From NCBI GenBank assembly GCA_022539475.1, contig VCMS01000393.1, positions 27,376 to 69,591 on the forward strand: a stretch of DNA of 42,216 nucleotides, read 5' to 3'. The notes under the pieces were generated by a model. The model searched no databases. It had not been told where the DNA came from and saw nothing but the letters and a program-made list of their open reading frames with translations. Made by a program: the position numbers and the translations under genes. Positions 26,485 to 36,246 of this stretch are shown here, one piece after another. Positions within the stretch are counted from its first letter, which is position 1. Each line of letters opens with the position of its first letter. Origin of the DNA: Gracilaria domingensis (taxonomy: Eukaryota > Rhodophyta > Florideophyceae > Gracilariales > Gracilariaceae).

Positions 26485-28554
26485 ATGCCGCAACCTCCTC
26501 GAGGTTCTCGAGCTGGTTCAGCGCGGTCGTCAGCTGCGGTTCCACCCGTTGCACCGACGTCCCGGTCTATCCCAAATGAGGCGCAACCTCTTGAGGTCGT
26601 ACCCCGCCCCCGGAGAACGCGTTCAGTTACGGAAGCACCTAAGGAAAATATGGGTTCTGCTCAACCCGTCGTTGAGACACCATCCATGGTTAACCCTAAC
26701 GCTGCTACCGTAGCCGAATTGGCTAGGTTGGAATCCCGCTTGGATATTAATCACGCTGCTCACGTGGAACTCCTACAGGATGTTACCTCGTTGAGGACGC
26801 AGGTTGATAATGCCCAGGTGAGGGATGTCTCAGGAGACTTACGTCTTCTGAGAAGGGACGTGAATTCTATTATGGAAAATCTGGGTACCCCAGACGTCTT
26901 CGTCACGGAGTACCGGGCATTTGTCGAGGAAATGCGCACCGATATCGGTCGAATTCGTTCGCGCTTGGAAACGCTGGAGGATACAATCCGCATGGATGAA
27001 GCTGTGGACGCACAGGTTCCTCAAGGAAATCCATCTGCGGATGAAGACCATCGTTCGGTGAAGCAGAAACGTCGACACCCAAAACGAGTTCACTACGATT
27101 CGGATTCATCGCGCTCTGACTCGAGCGGCATGACTGAAGACAGTTCGTCAGATTCATCTGATAGTGATGACAACCGTCATAGGTCACGTTCGACACGGTC
27201 GAAAGCGACGCAGTCTACTCAGGCAGTGATGAAATCACGCGTGAAAGGACGGCGCCACTTGAGACTCAAAGAGTTAAAGCCGACGGACCCGCTCTACCCA
27301 AAGCTGTTGTCGTACCGCTATTATCGGTTGGAGGATGTTACTTCGAATCGCTCTTCGCGAGGAACCGGTAAGGTGAAGGACTACATTCGAAGGTTGAATG
27401 TTACCCTTGAAACAAGGAAGTTCTCGAGGACAGATCCTATCCTTATCTTGGATTTCCTTGCCAGGTTCGTCCAGGAGGCCGATATACTCGGTATGAGTGA
27501 AGCACAGGCATATGTGGCACTGCCGTACTTCCTAACAGGGAATGCAGAAGATCAGTACAACTCAGTTCGAGGAACGTCGAGAGCCTCGGAAGGAGGAGTC
27601 ACGTGTTGGCCGGAAGCCGTGAACTACCTTCTCAGGTCGTACGCGACTTCCAACGCGATTTACAGCGCTACTCTTGCTGTTCGCGACACTAGACAGAAGA
27701 GTGGAGAATCTGAAACGGTTTATTCAACGCGGTTGAACAAAGCGTTTCACCGATGTGGTAATGTGTATTCCGCACAGGAGCGGTGTACCATGTTTGTTGA
27801 TGGTTTGGACCCCACCATTCGGTCGTTGGTCGCTCGCCGACGCGAGGAAAAACGCCGAATGACGTACCTAGAGTTGGTTAATTACGCCCAGGCGGAAGGA
27901 GAGACGTATCGAGCCCGCAACCCGGGGCAGCGCCGCTCGAAAGCGCTACTCGCGGAGAGTTCGTCACCATCGATGTCGGTTTTGCGACGTGAAACCGCTG
28001 TCGGTGATGCTGATAACGTCCACTTCATCGGAAGTAACCCCGATTCTTACGGATCTACGGACCTGCCGTCAACCTCGATTCCGAGCACGGAAGAAGACCC
28101 CGCATTGTATGCCCAAAGTGCCCGGGTGCCTGCAGCCCCGCTGCCTTACGCTAACAATTCGTCGCGTCTGAACCGTCCAGGGTGGAAGGACACAGCACCA
28201 CAACGTCGAGTGGACAATCGCCCTCGCGACAAACCGGCCTCGGTCATATGTTACCAGTGCTACCTTCCAGGTCACGTATCGACGCAGTGCGTATTTCCGC
28301 CGTCGCACCGGCCGAAAATTATTGCGTATTACGACGCCCTCACGCCCGAGGAAAAGGAATCTGTTCCACAAAAGGAATATGATAAGGCCAGAGCTGAACT
28401 GGGATTACCGGTTCCGGTCTATGCTCAGCCCTCCGTTCCGGCACAGGCACCTTCGAACCAGGTTCAAGGCGAAGTACCCACGCATGGGGTTCAGTTAGGC
28501 CCTCCGAACGGAGTTCAGGCACCGAATTCGGTGAGCCCCGTTCAGAAAAACTGA
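26485..28554 (+). CDS. gag: Gag of element 2
   Basis: 689 residues from ATG 26485 (the frame is open earlier, but only from a TTG). It is collinear with element 1 Gag: MPQPPRGSRAGSARSS start, coiled coil (VAELARLESRLDINHAAHVE...), basic patch (KQKRRHPKRV) with a Ser/Asp run, capsid-like region (ELKPTDPLYPKLLSYRYYRLEDVT ... MFVDGLDPTIRSLV) and an intact CCHC knuckle CYQCYLPGHVSTQC. It ends QKN-stop at the frameshift heptamer. The conserved core is much more similar between the two elements than the ends, as expected under selection. Confidence 0.9.
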   Translation: MPQPPRGSRAGSARSSAAVPPVAPTSRSIPNEAQPLEVVPRPRRTRSVTEAPKENMGSAQPVVETPSMVNPNAATVAELARLESRLDINHAAHVELLQDVTSLRTQVDNAQVRDVSGDLRLLRRDVNSIMENLGTPDVFVTEYRAFVEEMRTDIGRIRSRLETLEDTIRMDEAVDAQVPQGNPSADEDHRSVKQKRRHPKRVHYDSDSSRSDSSGMTEDSSSDSSDSDDNRHRSRSTRSKATQSTQAVMKSRVKGRRHLRLKELKPTDPLYPKLLSYRYYRLEDVTSNRSSRGTGKVKDYIRRLNVTLETRKFSRTDPILILDFLARFVQEADILGMSEAQAYVALPYFLTGNAEDQYNSVRGTSRASEGGVTCWPEAVNYLLRSYATSNAIYSATLAVRDTRQKSGESETVYSTRLNKAFHRCGNVYSAQERCTMFVDGLDPTIRSLVARRREEKRRMTYLELVNYAQAEGETYRARNPGQRRSKALLAESSSPSMSVLRRETAVGDADNVHFIGSNPDSYGSTDLPSTSIPSTEEDPALYAQSARVPAAPLPYANNSSRLNRPGWKDTAPQRRVDNRPRDKPASVICYQCYLPGHVSTQCVFPPSHRPKIIAYYDALTPEEKESVPQKEYDKARAELGLPVPVYAQPSVPAQAPSNQVQGEVPTHGVQLGPPNGVQAPNSVSPVQKN

Positions 28555-28610
28555 CTTCGGGAGTTTCCTCTACGGGAGGGGCGCCTTCCGAGCCGAAGTT
28601 GAAGGCGCCC
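28545..28610 (+). promoter_or_regulatory. Gag-Pol -1 frameshift signal, element 2
   Basis: Heptamer G-AAA-AAC at 28545-28551, then the gag stop, then structure. A perfect 10-bp stem GGGCGCCTTC/GAAGGCGCCC (28579-28588 with 28601-28610) has a 12-nt loop containing CCGAAGT (28593-28599), which is complementary to ACTTCGG (28554-28560). The two helices form a pseudoknot order, though the 1-nt connection between them is tight, so they may alternate. Confidence 0.68.
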
Positions 28611-31600
28611 GAGGCGTCACAGCTTCGCTCCCCAGCTGTTAGAATCCTTTCAAGGATAGCGGCTACAACTGACGTGAGCTCAGAACACCTTTCGGTTCTA
28701 CGTCGTCCGTGGATACGGTCCCGTAATCTCCGTATTCCGGAAAGAGTTCTTGTGATGGCCAAGAGAAACTACAAAGTTTATGCCGATCTTGGCTTGTCTA
28801 ACCAGTTCATGGTTCAACAGTTGTCTGTGTTGGATACAGGAGCTGCACCGAACCTGATTCACCTTGAGTTGGTGCCACCCGCGCTACGGGATGAAATTCG
28901 TCATCGTCCAGGTTTGGACATCGCGGATGCCAACAATAACCCGTTGCGTACTCTTGGGTACATACCTCTCATGGTACGATTAGGAACCTGTATGGTTAAA
29001 GTGGATTTCATGGTTTGCAAAAGCATTGCCGCACCGGTGATACTCGGTTGTGACTTTTGTGATCGTTTTGTTGAAGCGATTCGACCTCGAGCTCGAGTTG
29101 TTACCATGGATGATGGTTCCGAAATACCGATTGTAAGGAAACCGCTAAAGAGAGCTACACGCAAGCGCGTCCCGCTCCCTGCTGCACAGGAAGTTCCAAC
29201 CGTCGACCCGGTATCATCTAAGCTCCATGTGGCTCATGCCATCGCAATCCCTGCGCAATCCCAAGTTTGGGTCACCATAACTACTAAGCAGTCTGGTCTA
29301 CGTGTGGTACAACCATTGCCATCATTGTATGATCAGAAGCAACTCGCTTTGGCGAACGGAGTAATCTCGGTGGAACCCGACAAACCATTCAGAGTTTTGG
29401 TCGCCAACTTTGGCACAACCCGACAGTGGTTAGCTAAAAACCAAATCCTTGGTACCACTCTCCCACACCCTGCTGCTATCGTACCGACGAAGATACCCTT
29501 TGCGGATGTTCTCGGTATAACCGATGCTAAGGAGGGGGAGGGATCAGCGGAAACCGCTTTTACCGCATCGGTTACCCCGGCGAGCGAAGTTACCGAATCG
29601 CTGGCACCCACCGAGGGTAAAGCGTTGCCACCAGGAACGGAAGATACAGACCCTGTCAAGGAACTGGAACAGTTGAATTTTAATCATGTACCTGAATCTC
29701 ATAGAGGTAAGCTAAGAGAAATGTTGAGGGAGTTCACACCCATGTGGGATGGATCCCTCGGGACAATTGGAATCACGGAACACCGTATTGACCTACTTCC
29801 AGGTACTAGCCCCATTTCCCAACACCCATACCGGGCTGGTCCCAAAGCTAGGGAAGAAGAGCAATCTCAGGTTGAGAAGATGTTACGCGCTGGCGTCATA
29901 GAGGCGGCTCAATCCGCTTGGGCCTCACCCGTGGTGCTAGTTCCAAAAGCGGACGGATCGTGGCGATTCTGTATTGATTACCGTCGTCTAAATTCGGTCA
30001 CCGTCAAAGACGTTTATCCCATACCCAGGATGGACGAATACATTGACTCGCTTGGGAGTGCTACAGTGTTCACCGCCTTGGATGCCAATTGTGGATACTG
30101 GCAAGTTCCGATCCGTGAAAAGGATAAGGACAAAACTGCTTTTGTGTGCCACCAAGGTTTGTACCGGTTTAAGCGAATGCCGTTCGGATTAACCAACGCA
30201 CCGGCTACGTTTCAACGTGCTATCGATATCCTCTTGGCTCGATTCAAGTGGAAGACCTGCTTGGTGTATCTTGACGATATCATCGTGTTCTCCGATAACC
30301 TTGATGACCACTTAACACACGTCCGGGACGTCATGAGAGTGCTCAGGGACGCGGGCATTACGCTGAAACTCAAGAAGTGCGAGTTCTTCACAGATTCTGT
30401 CAAATACCTAGGGCATATCATTCGACCTGGACAGCTCTCAGTTGACGCAGTTCGCGTGAAGTCGCTGAAAGAAGCGAAACACCCTACGACACAAACGGAA
30501 CTCCGCCGTTTTCTGGGTCTTTGTAATGTATATCGGCGTTTTGTCCCGAACTTCGCAGATATTGCGACCCCCCTTAACCACCTTTTGAGAAAAGGTCAAC
30601 CAGTTCAACTGGAACCCCTAGGCGACGCGGAAGCGTCTGCCTTTTCGGCATTAATTGACGCAGTAACGTCACCGCCAATCTTGGCTTTGCCTAAGCTAGG
30701 ACTTCCATTCGAAGTAGACACTGACGCCAGTGCACACCAGGTTGGTTGCGCCCTGTTTCAGGTCACGGAAGACGGCGTGAGACATCCAATTGGATACTGG
30801 TCGCGATCCTTGAACGTACACGAACGTAACTACTCAGTTTCGGAGAAAGAGTGCTTAGCCGTTGTATGGGCTCTAACTACACTGAGGCCATATCTTATGG
30901 GCAACCATTTTACGGTACATACGGACCACTCATCTCTCCGATGGCTCATGGAAATCTCGGAACCATCAGGACGCTTGATGCGTTGGCGCTTGAGGTTATC
31001 GGAGTTCGATTTCACAGTTACGTACAAAAAAGGAATGTTGAATCTGCAGGCAGATGCACTCTCCCGCTTGGGAACAGATGCAGAAGCATCACTAGTTGAC
31101 GATCTGGACATACCATGCTTTATGGTGGAAGAACAAGCAGGTTGGGTCGAATCCTTGTCGGATGACATCTGTGACGACATCCTGCTCACTTCTGAGAAGT
31201 TGGATCCCTTGACTGGATCTTTTGTACCCATCACTCCCGAGGAGATGATCCGAGAACAGCAAACGGATGAGTTTTGTACCCGAATTCGCGCTCGTCTCAA
31301 TGGAGGAGATCGTATACCTTTTCAGGTTAACGATCAGGGGTACCTGGTTAGGTTGGTCGAAGCGTATACCCAAATTGTGGTCCCATACTCGCTGCAAAAC
31401 CGTGTGTTGGTCATGACACACTATGTGAAGGTAGGAGCCCACCCAGGAGGTCGAAAACTATACTTGACCCTGCGTAGGGATTTTTACTGGCCGTCAATGG
31501 CATTGGACTGCTACGCAGTACGACGCTCTTGCACCGAGTGCGCTAAGAATAACGTGAAACTTCGTAAGTACTCGAAGAAGTTAACGCTGTTCCCAGCACG

Positions 31601-33008
31601 GTCTTCTTTGGAGTTTATCGCTATCGATATCTTAGGTGAATTGATCAGGACCGCAAGAGGTAATCGATACCTTCTGGTTATCACCGATCGGTTCTCTAAG
31701 TTGGTACGGACAGTCCCGCTGAAACGGATTACGGCCACCGTGGTTGCACAAGCTTTTGTCACCCACTGGGTCTTTGTGTACGGTCCACCGGTTCATCTAT
31801 TATCAGATAACGGTTCACAGTTCACGTCGAAGTTTTTCCAGGACGTCTGTCGGATCTTGAGTGTCAAGAATTTATTTACGACCACCTACCACCCCCAAAC
31901 AAATGGTCAGGTAGAACGATTTAACCGTACCATGCTGAATGCATTAAGATCTTATGTGGCAGATCATCCTAAGGATTGGGATTTGTATACGGACGCTATT
32001 ACGTATGCGTACAACACCCAAGTCCACCGGGTAACGAAGCTAGCACCTTTTGAGTTGGTATTGTCAAGAGTACCGCCACCGGTTGCAATCGAGGCTCAAG
32101 AAACGCTTTCTACGTACCCGTCTGTTGGGTTATACAGGAACGCTTGGAAGGATTGGTTAACAAAAATGGTACCGGTCGCTCGCACAGCGATGGATAAGGC
32201 GCAGGCCGCTTATAAGCGCAACTTCGATGCGAAGGTTAAGACCCCACTACCAAAGGTCAAACCAGACGATATGGTATTTCTCCGCAAAGAATACTATAAT
32301 CCGGAGAAGGAACGCCGCCACAAGCTCTCGCCTATCTCGGAAGGACCCTACAAGGTCATTTCCGTCACGGACGATACCGTAGTATTGGATATCAATAATC
32401 TCCACGAACGGATATCGTTAGACCGTGTCGCGCTGGCCCCACCACCCTACGTTCACGTTAACACCCAACTGGGTGAAGCTACAGGGGACGAACAGGTCGT
32501 ATCTTCGCGCCCTGCGACTCTCCGCCCTGATCGCGGCTTATCGGATCTACCGAAGTCAAAATCACCCACGCGGGTAGCACAACCCGTTGCGGGAGACGAA
32601 GAGGAAAACTCAACTAGAGTTGACCCCCCAACGGACGTCGTGGCTCCCGTGCCACCGCCTAAGGAGGGGGAGGAAAGTACGGAACCCGTTACACCGGCGT
32701 CGCACGGTCACACTGTGTCGCAAGGTACCGCCACCAATCTCGCGGTCTCTACCGATAGCGTTGTGGTGCGCCGAGGCGCTGTACCTCGTGGTGATACTCC
32801 GTCGAGTTCGTTGAGCAATGCGCTGGAAACGAGACGACCCACCCAGGGGGTACACACCGCTGTGGATAACGTAACCCCGTCGGGAACACCACAACTGAGT
32901 GAGGTCACCACCCGCAGAGCGGAGAAGACAGTATCTGTAGACCCGGGCTTCCCGGAGAACGCAGAGCCGCAAGCGGTAGATCAGCTCAATGTTACCGACC
33001 GGTGTTAA
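28599..33008 (+). CDS. pol: Pol polyprotein of element 2 (PR-RT-RH-IN)
   Basis: 1469 residues from 28599 (TTG, not a real start). The frame runs unbroken back into the end of gag, where -1 frameshifting enters it. Protease DTGAAP at about 79-84; RT FCIDYRRLN and YLDD at about 557; RNase H DTDAS at about 706; integrase zinc site with THY...GAHPGG and CTEC; core AIDILGEL, LLSDNGSQF, NGQVERFNR. It is highly similar to element 1 through the integrase and GPYKVISVTDDTVVLDI region. The variable tail stops at TAA 33006-33008, before the chromodomain. That domain follows in the same frame as a separate open segment after several stops. RT, RNase H and integrase motifs all look intact. Confidence 0.9.
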   Translation: MKAPEASQLRSPAVRILSRIAATTDVSSEHLSVLRRPWIRSRNLRIPERVLVMAKRNYKVYADLGLSNQFMVQQLSVLDTGAAPNLIHLELVPPALRDEIRHRPGLDIADANNNPLRTLGYIPLMVRLGTCMVKVDFMVCKSIAAPVILGCDFCDRFVEAIRPRARVVTMDDGSEIPIVRKPLKRATRKRVPLPAAQEVPTVDPVSSKLHVAHAIAIPAQSQVWVTITTKQSGLRVVQPLPSLYDQKQLALANGVISVEPDKPFRVLVANFGTTRQWLAKNQILGTTLPHPAAIVPTKIPFADVLGITDAKEGEGSAETAFTASVTPASEVTESLAPTEGKALPPGTEDTDPVKELEQLNFNHVPESHRGKLREMLREFTPMWDGSLGTIGITEHRIDLLPGTSPISQHPYRAGPKAREEEQSQVEKMLRAGVIEAAQSAWASPVVLVPKADGSWRFCIDYRRLNSVTVKDVYPIPRMDEYIDSLGSATVFTALDANCGYWQVPIREKDKDKTAFVCHQGLYRFKRMPFGLTNAPATFQRAIDILLARFKWKTCLVYLDDIIVFSDNLDDHLTHVRDVMRVLRDAGITLKLKKCEFFTDSVKYLGHIIRPGQLSVDAVRVKSLKEAKHPTTQTELRRFLGLCNVYRRFVPNFADIATPLNHLLRKGQPVQLEPLGDAEASAFSALIDAVTSPPILALPKLGLPFEVDTDASAHQVGCALFQVTEDGVRHPIGYWSRSLNVHERNYSVSEKECLAVVWALTTLRPYLMGNHFTVHTDHSSLRWLMEISEPSGRLMRWRLRLSEFDFTVTYKKGMLNLQADALSRLGTDAEASLVDDLDIPCFMVEEQAGWVESLSDDICDDILLTSEKLDPLTGSFVPITPEEMIREQQTDEFCTRIRARLNGGDRIPFQVNDQGYLVRLVEAYTQIVVPYSLQNRVLVMTHYVKVGAHPGGRKLYLTLRRDFYWPSMALDCYAVRRSCTECAKNNVKLRKYSKKLTLFPARSSLEFIAIDILGELIRTARGNRYLLVITDRFSKLVRTVPLKRITATVVAQAFVTHWVFVYGPPVHLLSDNGSQFTSKFFQDVCRILSVKNLFTTTYHPQTNGQVERFNRTMLNALRSYVADHPKDWDLYTDAITYAYNTQVHRVTKLAPFELVLSRVPPPVAIEAQETLSTYPSVGLYRNAWKDWLTKMVPVARTAMDKAQAAYKRNFDAKVKTPLPKVKPDDMVFLRKEYYNPEKERRHKLSPISEGPYKVISVTDDTVVLDINNLHERISLDRVALAPPPYVHVNTQLGEATGDEQVVSSRPATLRPDRGLSDLPKSKSPTRVAQPVAGDEEENSTRVDPPTDVVAPVPPPKEGEESTEPVTPASHGHTVSQGTATNLAVSTDSVVVRRGAVPRGDTPSSSLSNALETRRPTQGVHTAVDNVTPSGTPQLSEVTTRRAEKTVSVDPGFPENAEPQAVDQLNVTDRC

Positions 33009-33701
33009 CCACGCCGTGGTATGAGGAAACGAGAAGTCGTATTTACCCGCGTATTATTTGGGAAAACAACCTTGGAAAGGTGAAGTACGAAGTACGAGTT
33101 TGGAAACCGTCGATGGTGCACCCACGCCGCGTGGCAGAGGACTCATGACACACCCAAGTGGAGAGTAACACGTTGTGTGACGTGGTGACGTACGGAAAGC
33201 ACCGCCGACGCGGGGAACTGCTGACAGTAAGTCGCGTGCGCGAGTACCACACGTGCAGGGTGCACGATGTACGGTCGCCAACCGTAGGCGAATGGACACC
33301 TGTTAGGGTAACTTGTGGCTCACACGTGCCACCGCCTGGCCAACCAGAAGGCCGCGATATGCACCGTGATTGGTCAATCCACCTCCATGGCGCACGAGCG
33401 AGACCCTGCCCGTTCTCCGTCGCACGGACGATCCTTCTGGATAGCAAGAGGGAGCTCAGAATTCCGAAGCTACCGTTGGACGGTTGGAAGCTCAACCAAG
33501 ACGAGCCGAAGCTCGTCAGACTCAAGAAGGAGAGTACTTCAAGAAGAACCTTTCAGGTTGAAGATTGGACGCTCCTGGCGTAAGTTGTAGTTGTCGCGCA
33601 GCGAGGAACTCCTAGTGAGTCGTGACTGGTTAAGTCCAAGAGGAACCCCTCTAGAGGTTAGCCGGCCACCACCTCGCCACCCTCGAAGGTACGAAACCAC
33701 A
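33009..33701 (+). other. Interrupted linker between pol and the chromodomain, element 2
   Basis: In element 1 the equivalent stretch is an open, disordered linker. Here the pol frame has several stops, but the other frames stay open in turn: one runs from about 33003 to 33147, another from 33158 to 33583. That suggests accumulated frameshifts, or a region no longer translated. Confidence 0.5.
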
Positions 33702-33944
33702 ATGGGTGAAGGAGAGCAGTCAAACACCGAGGTGTACCCGCAGGAATACGTGATCGAACGTATCGTACGTCATGTTGTAGACCCCGACGGGACGGTACTG
33801 TACCAAGTGCGATGGTATGGCTACTCCGCCGAGGAGGACACCATGGAGCCGGTCGAGCACCTACCTAGGTCGAAGATCGTTTCATACCACCGTCGCACTC
33901 GGTCAGCCTTGCCGTCCAACCTGGACCAAGCCCAGGTGGGATAA
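33702..33944 (+). CDS. Separate chromodomain reading frame of element 2
   Basis: 80 residues from an ATG in strong context (CCACAATGG). Nearly the whole protein is a chromodomain: EYVIERIV, a YQVRWYGY strand, EEDTMEPVEHLP and IVSYHRR, then the tail LDQAQVG, which matches the C-terminus of element 1 Pol (LDKAQVG). Chromodomains bind methylated histone tails and direct chromovirus integration. The frame equals that of pol but is separated by about 690 bp with stops. It is either the detached end of a damaged Pol or a chromodomain made on its own; the good start context and intact fold favour keeping both options open. Confidence 0.65.
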   Translation: MGEGEQSNTEVYPQEYVIERIVRHVVDPDGTVLYQVRWYGYSAEEDTMEPVEHLPRSKIVSYHRRTRSALPSNLDQAQVG

Positions 33945-34313
33945 GAACCGTCTCCGGTGAGGAGCTTTCAACTATACCGCGATGCGGAAGACTCAGAATG
34001 GAGAGTTGACCCCTCCTGTGTGGGGATGAATGAAGGAAGAAGACCAATGAAGCGGTGAAGACTGAACTAGAGGAAGTGAGAAGAAAGAAAGAAGAGCATA
34101 CCGAAATGCCGGTTGTACCGATTTAAAACGGTTAGAGTAGAAGAAGCACCAAAGAAGTGAAGTACACTTGAACACAGTGTGAGGGAAGAAGTAATCGAAG
34201 ATCGATCAAGTTCGTGGAGAACAGGCAAAAGGGTGAAGGGAAAGTTACCACTAGATGGTTTTACTGTTTCTATCCTATACTAAGGACCAAGTCCTCCAGC
34301 CCTGCTGGTCATC
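33945..34313. other. Convergent untranslated region between chromodomain and ORF X, element 2
   Basis: No gene. A purine-rich + strand (34060-34130) is followed by the conserved palindrome CCAGCCCTGCTGG at 34296-34308, just past the ORF X stop. Confidence 0.5.
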
Positions 34314-35954
34314 TTACACCCCCGATGAGGGACCGGCACCGCCGCTACCGGAGGGACCCTGCGAAGGGTGCGGAACGGCGTAAGCCAGTATCCCTGCCAT
34401 AGTGATGAGATGATCGGGCACGATAATTCCAGCGTTCTGGAGACTGGCGCGCAACATCGCGATGTTCGCCGGAGAATCTCCCGGAGCGACCGGAGCTGTC
34501 GGGGCCGGCAGGACCGAAGGAACGGTAGCCGCTACAGGGGCCGGACCCACCACCGGAACACTCGCTTGAGTCGGAACATTCCAACCCACAGGAGCCTGGG
34601 GTACCCCGCCGCTGGCGTGCAACACCTGATTCGCCGCCGGTAGGTCGTTCACCAACTCTTGGTCCATCTCGACGAGTGCTCCCGCCGCCTCTCCACCGGT
34701 ATCCATGTTCGGATCATCCAGATCTACTGGGGCGACCCAGTTGTCACTGAACATGAACCCAACGGGGTGACTGTCTGGAATCGACCGTGGCTGGTTCGCT
34801 GCCCACTCGGCATATGCGCTAGTCGTCATCGTACCCTCCCATGGGTCGTAATACACGAAATCTCCTGCGGTGGGATGTCTCCTACCGGGTGAGCGGTCGT
34901 AGTGACGACGAGGACCTTTCCCACGCTGCGAACGGGGCACCGTTTCCCAATCGACTCCATCGATAACATCCAAGATGTAATGGATCTCATCCACGTTCTC
35001 TTCGGACCCCAAGGGAGTGTGCAAATCCAGCGAGCGGATAATGCTGCGAAGCATCGGCGGAATATACCAAACACGGTAGTTGTCGTAAGCCTCCCAGAGG
35101 AGAAACGCTGCTACGCGTGCCGCCCACTCGCCGGCTACCAGACCCCACCATCCTGAACGCGGATCGTTGATCAATCGGGAGCCGATGTAACTCAAGCACG
35201 GAGGCAGTTCTGCAAAACACCCTTTGGGTACCTCCACATCACGCCACCAATCTGGTAGAGGGGGGAACCGTCCAACAAAGGCCTGCGGTCTGTACCTCTC
35301 GGTCTCGATATTCGGGTACGGAATCAGATACCCATGACGGGAACGAGCTTTCCGCTCAAACCGAATGCGGTTGACGAACCCACCCTGGGAAGCGTTCTTG
35401 CGAAGATAACGGAACTCCGCTCGGAGTATGGGCCGATTCCAGCACAACATCAACCTCGATGTGGTCGGGCCATCGCCAGCGTACCGCGCATGGTCGAACG
35501 TCGCCAAGTTGTCTCCATATCGGACTTCACCGAAAGTACGGTAGAACGGAGTATCGAACCCATATGACGGTGGAACCAGGTGCTCGAGGTGCACTCGACT
35601 GAGTCTCTTGTACGCCAACTTCGCGTGTTCCGCGCGCGCGGTGTTCAGGTTCTCACCCTCGCGGGTATCGTACCGGAGGAGCATCGGGTCGATCGCTATA
35701 CGAACTTTCCATTCTGGGGATTGCACTACCGCTAACGGCAGACCGCCCGGTAGGAAGCCGTTTTCGGCATACGACTCCAGGAGAGTGTCATCGTTAACAG
35801 CTACCGGATGAAACCACGGTGCACGGCTGAACACAAATCCATCACGGAGTGGATCGCGTACGGCGAGAGATTCCTTCGATATCCAACCAGCTTGGTTCGC
35901 CATCAGCGGCATCGCTTGCGCTGAATTACATAACGGAACGTTCACCGGGACCAT
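34314..35954 (-). CDS. ORF X of element 2: conserved antisense accessory protein
   Basis: 546 residues from ATG 35954, opposite to gag-pol. An upstream ATG at 36167 opens 60 codons in the same frame (MSGTNSSVSIPRKRD...) and ends in TAA at 35985-35987, 10 codons before 35954. The N-terminal segment may therefore be a short upstream frame, readthrough-joined, or lost. The core aligns with element 1 ORF X from about residue 20 on: PWFHPVAVNDDTLLESYAENG, PGGLP, YRTFGEVRYGD, PILRAEFRYLR, FERKARSR, LPPCLSYIGS, RVAAFLLWEAYDNYRVW, RSPGR, AGDFVYYDP. It shares the Gly/Ser-rich C-terminus (GPSGSGGAGPSSGV). No membrane span or known motif. Function unknown; conservation across diverged copies argues it matters to the element. 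Confidence 0.82.
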   Translation of the reverse strand: MVPVNVPLCNSAQAMPLMANQAGWISKESLAVRDPLRDGFVFSRAPWFHPVAVNDDTLLESYAENGFLPGGLPLAVVQSPEWKVRIAIDPMLLRYDTREGENLNTARAEHAKLAYKRLSRVHLEHLVPPSYGFDTPFYRTFGEVRYGDNLATFDHARYAGDGPTTSRLMLCWNRPILRAEFRYLRKNASQGGFVNRIRFERKARSRHGYLIPYPNIETERYRPQAFVGRFPPLPDWWRDVEVPKGCFAELPPCLSYIGSRLINDPRSGWWGLVAGEWAARVAAFLLWEAYDNYRVWYIPPMLRSIIRSLDLHTPLGSEENVDEIHYILDVIDGVDWETVPRSQRGKGPRRHYDRSPGRRHPTAGDFVYYDPWEGTMTTSAYAEWAANQPRSIPDSHPVGFMFSDNWVAPVDLDDPNMDTGGEAAGALVEMDQELVNDLPAANQVLHASGGVPQAPVGWNVPTQASVPVVGPAPVAATVPSVLPAPTAPVAPGDSPANIAMLRASLQNAGIIVPDHLITMAGILAYAVPHPSQGPSGSGGAGPSSGV

Positions 35955-36233
35955 CGGTTGAGACTGAGGCAGTGGAGCCGTCGCTTAACCCGGCTGAGGG
36001 TAGTTCGACGCGCTCGCCTGACCCGTCGGGTGATGAGGAAACTGATTCGGGTTCATCGGAATGACAGATGATGTACTGTGATCGAGTTCGGATACTTGAA
36101 TACTCTGTTCGCTTGAGTGTGTATCGCGCTTGCGAGGTATAGAAACCGAGGAGTTGGTACCGCTCATGACTGTGACGTACTTACGTACATGCGTTTCGCA
36201 CAAAACTTCAGCCTCGAAGTCGTTCTCGGCTCT

Positions 36234-36246
36234 AAGAAGGGGGAGA
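36234..36246 (+). promoter_or_regulatory. Polypurine tract, element 2
   Basis: AAGAAGGGGGAGA directly before the 3' LTR, equivalent to the element 1 tract. Confidence 0.82.
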
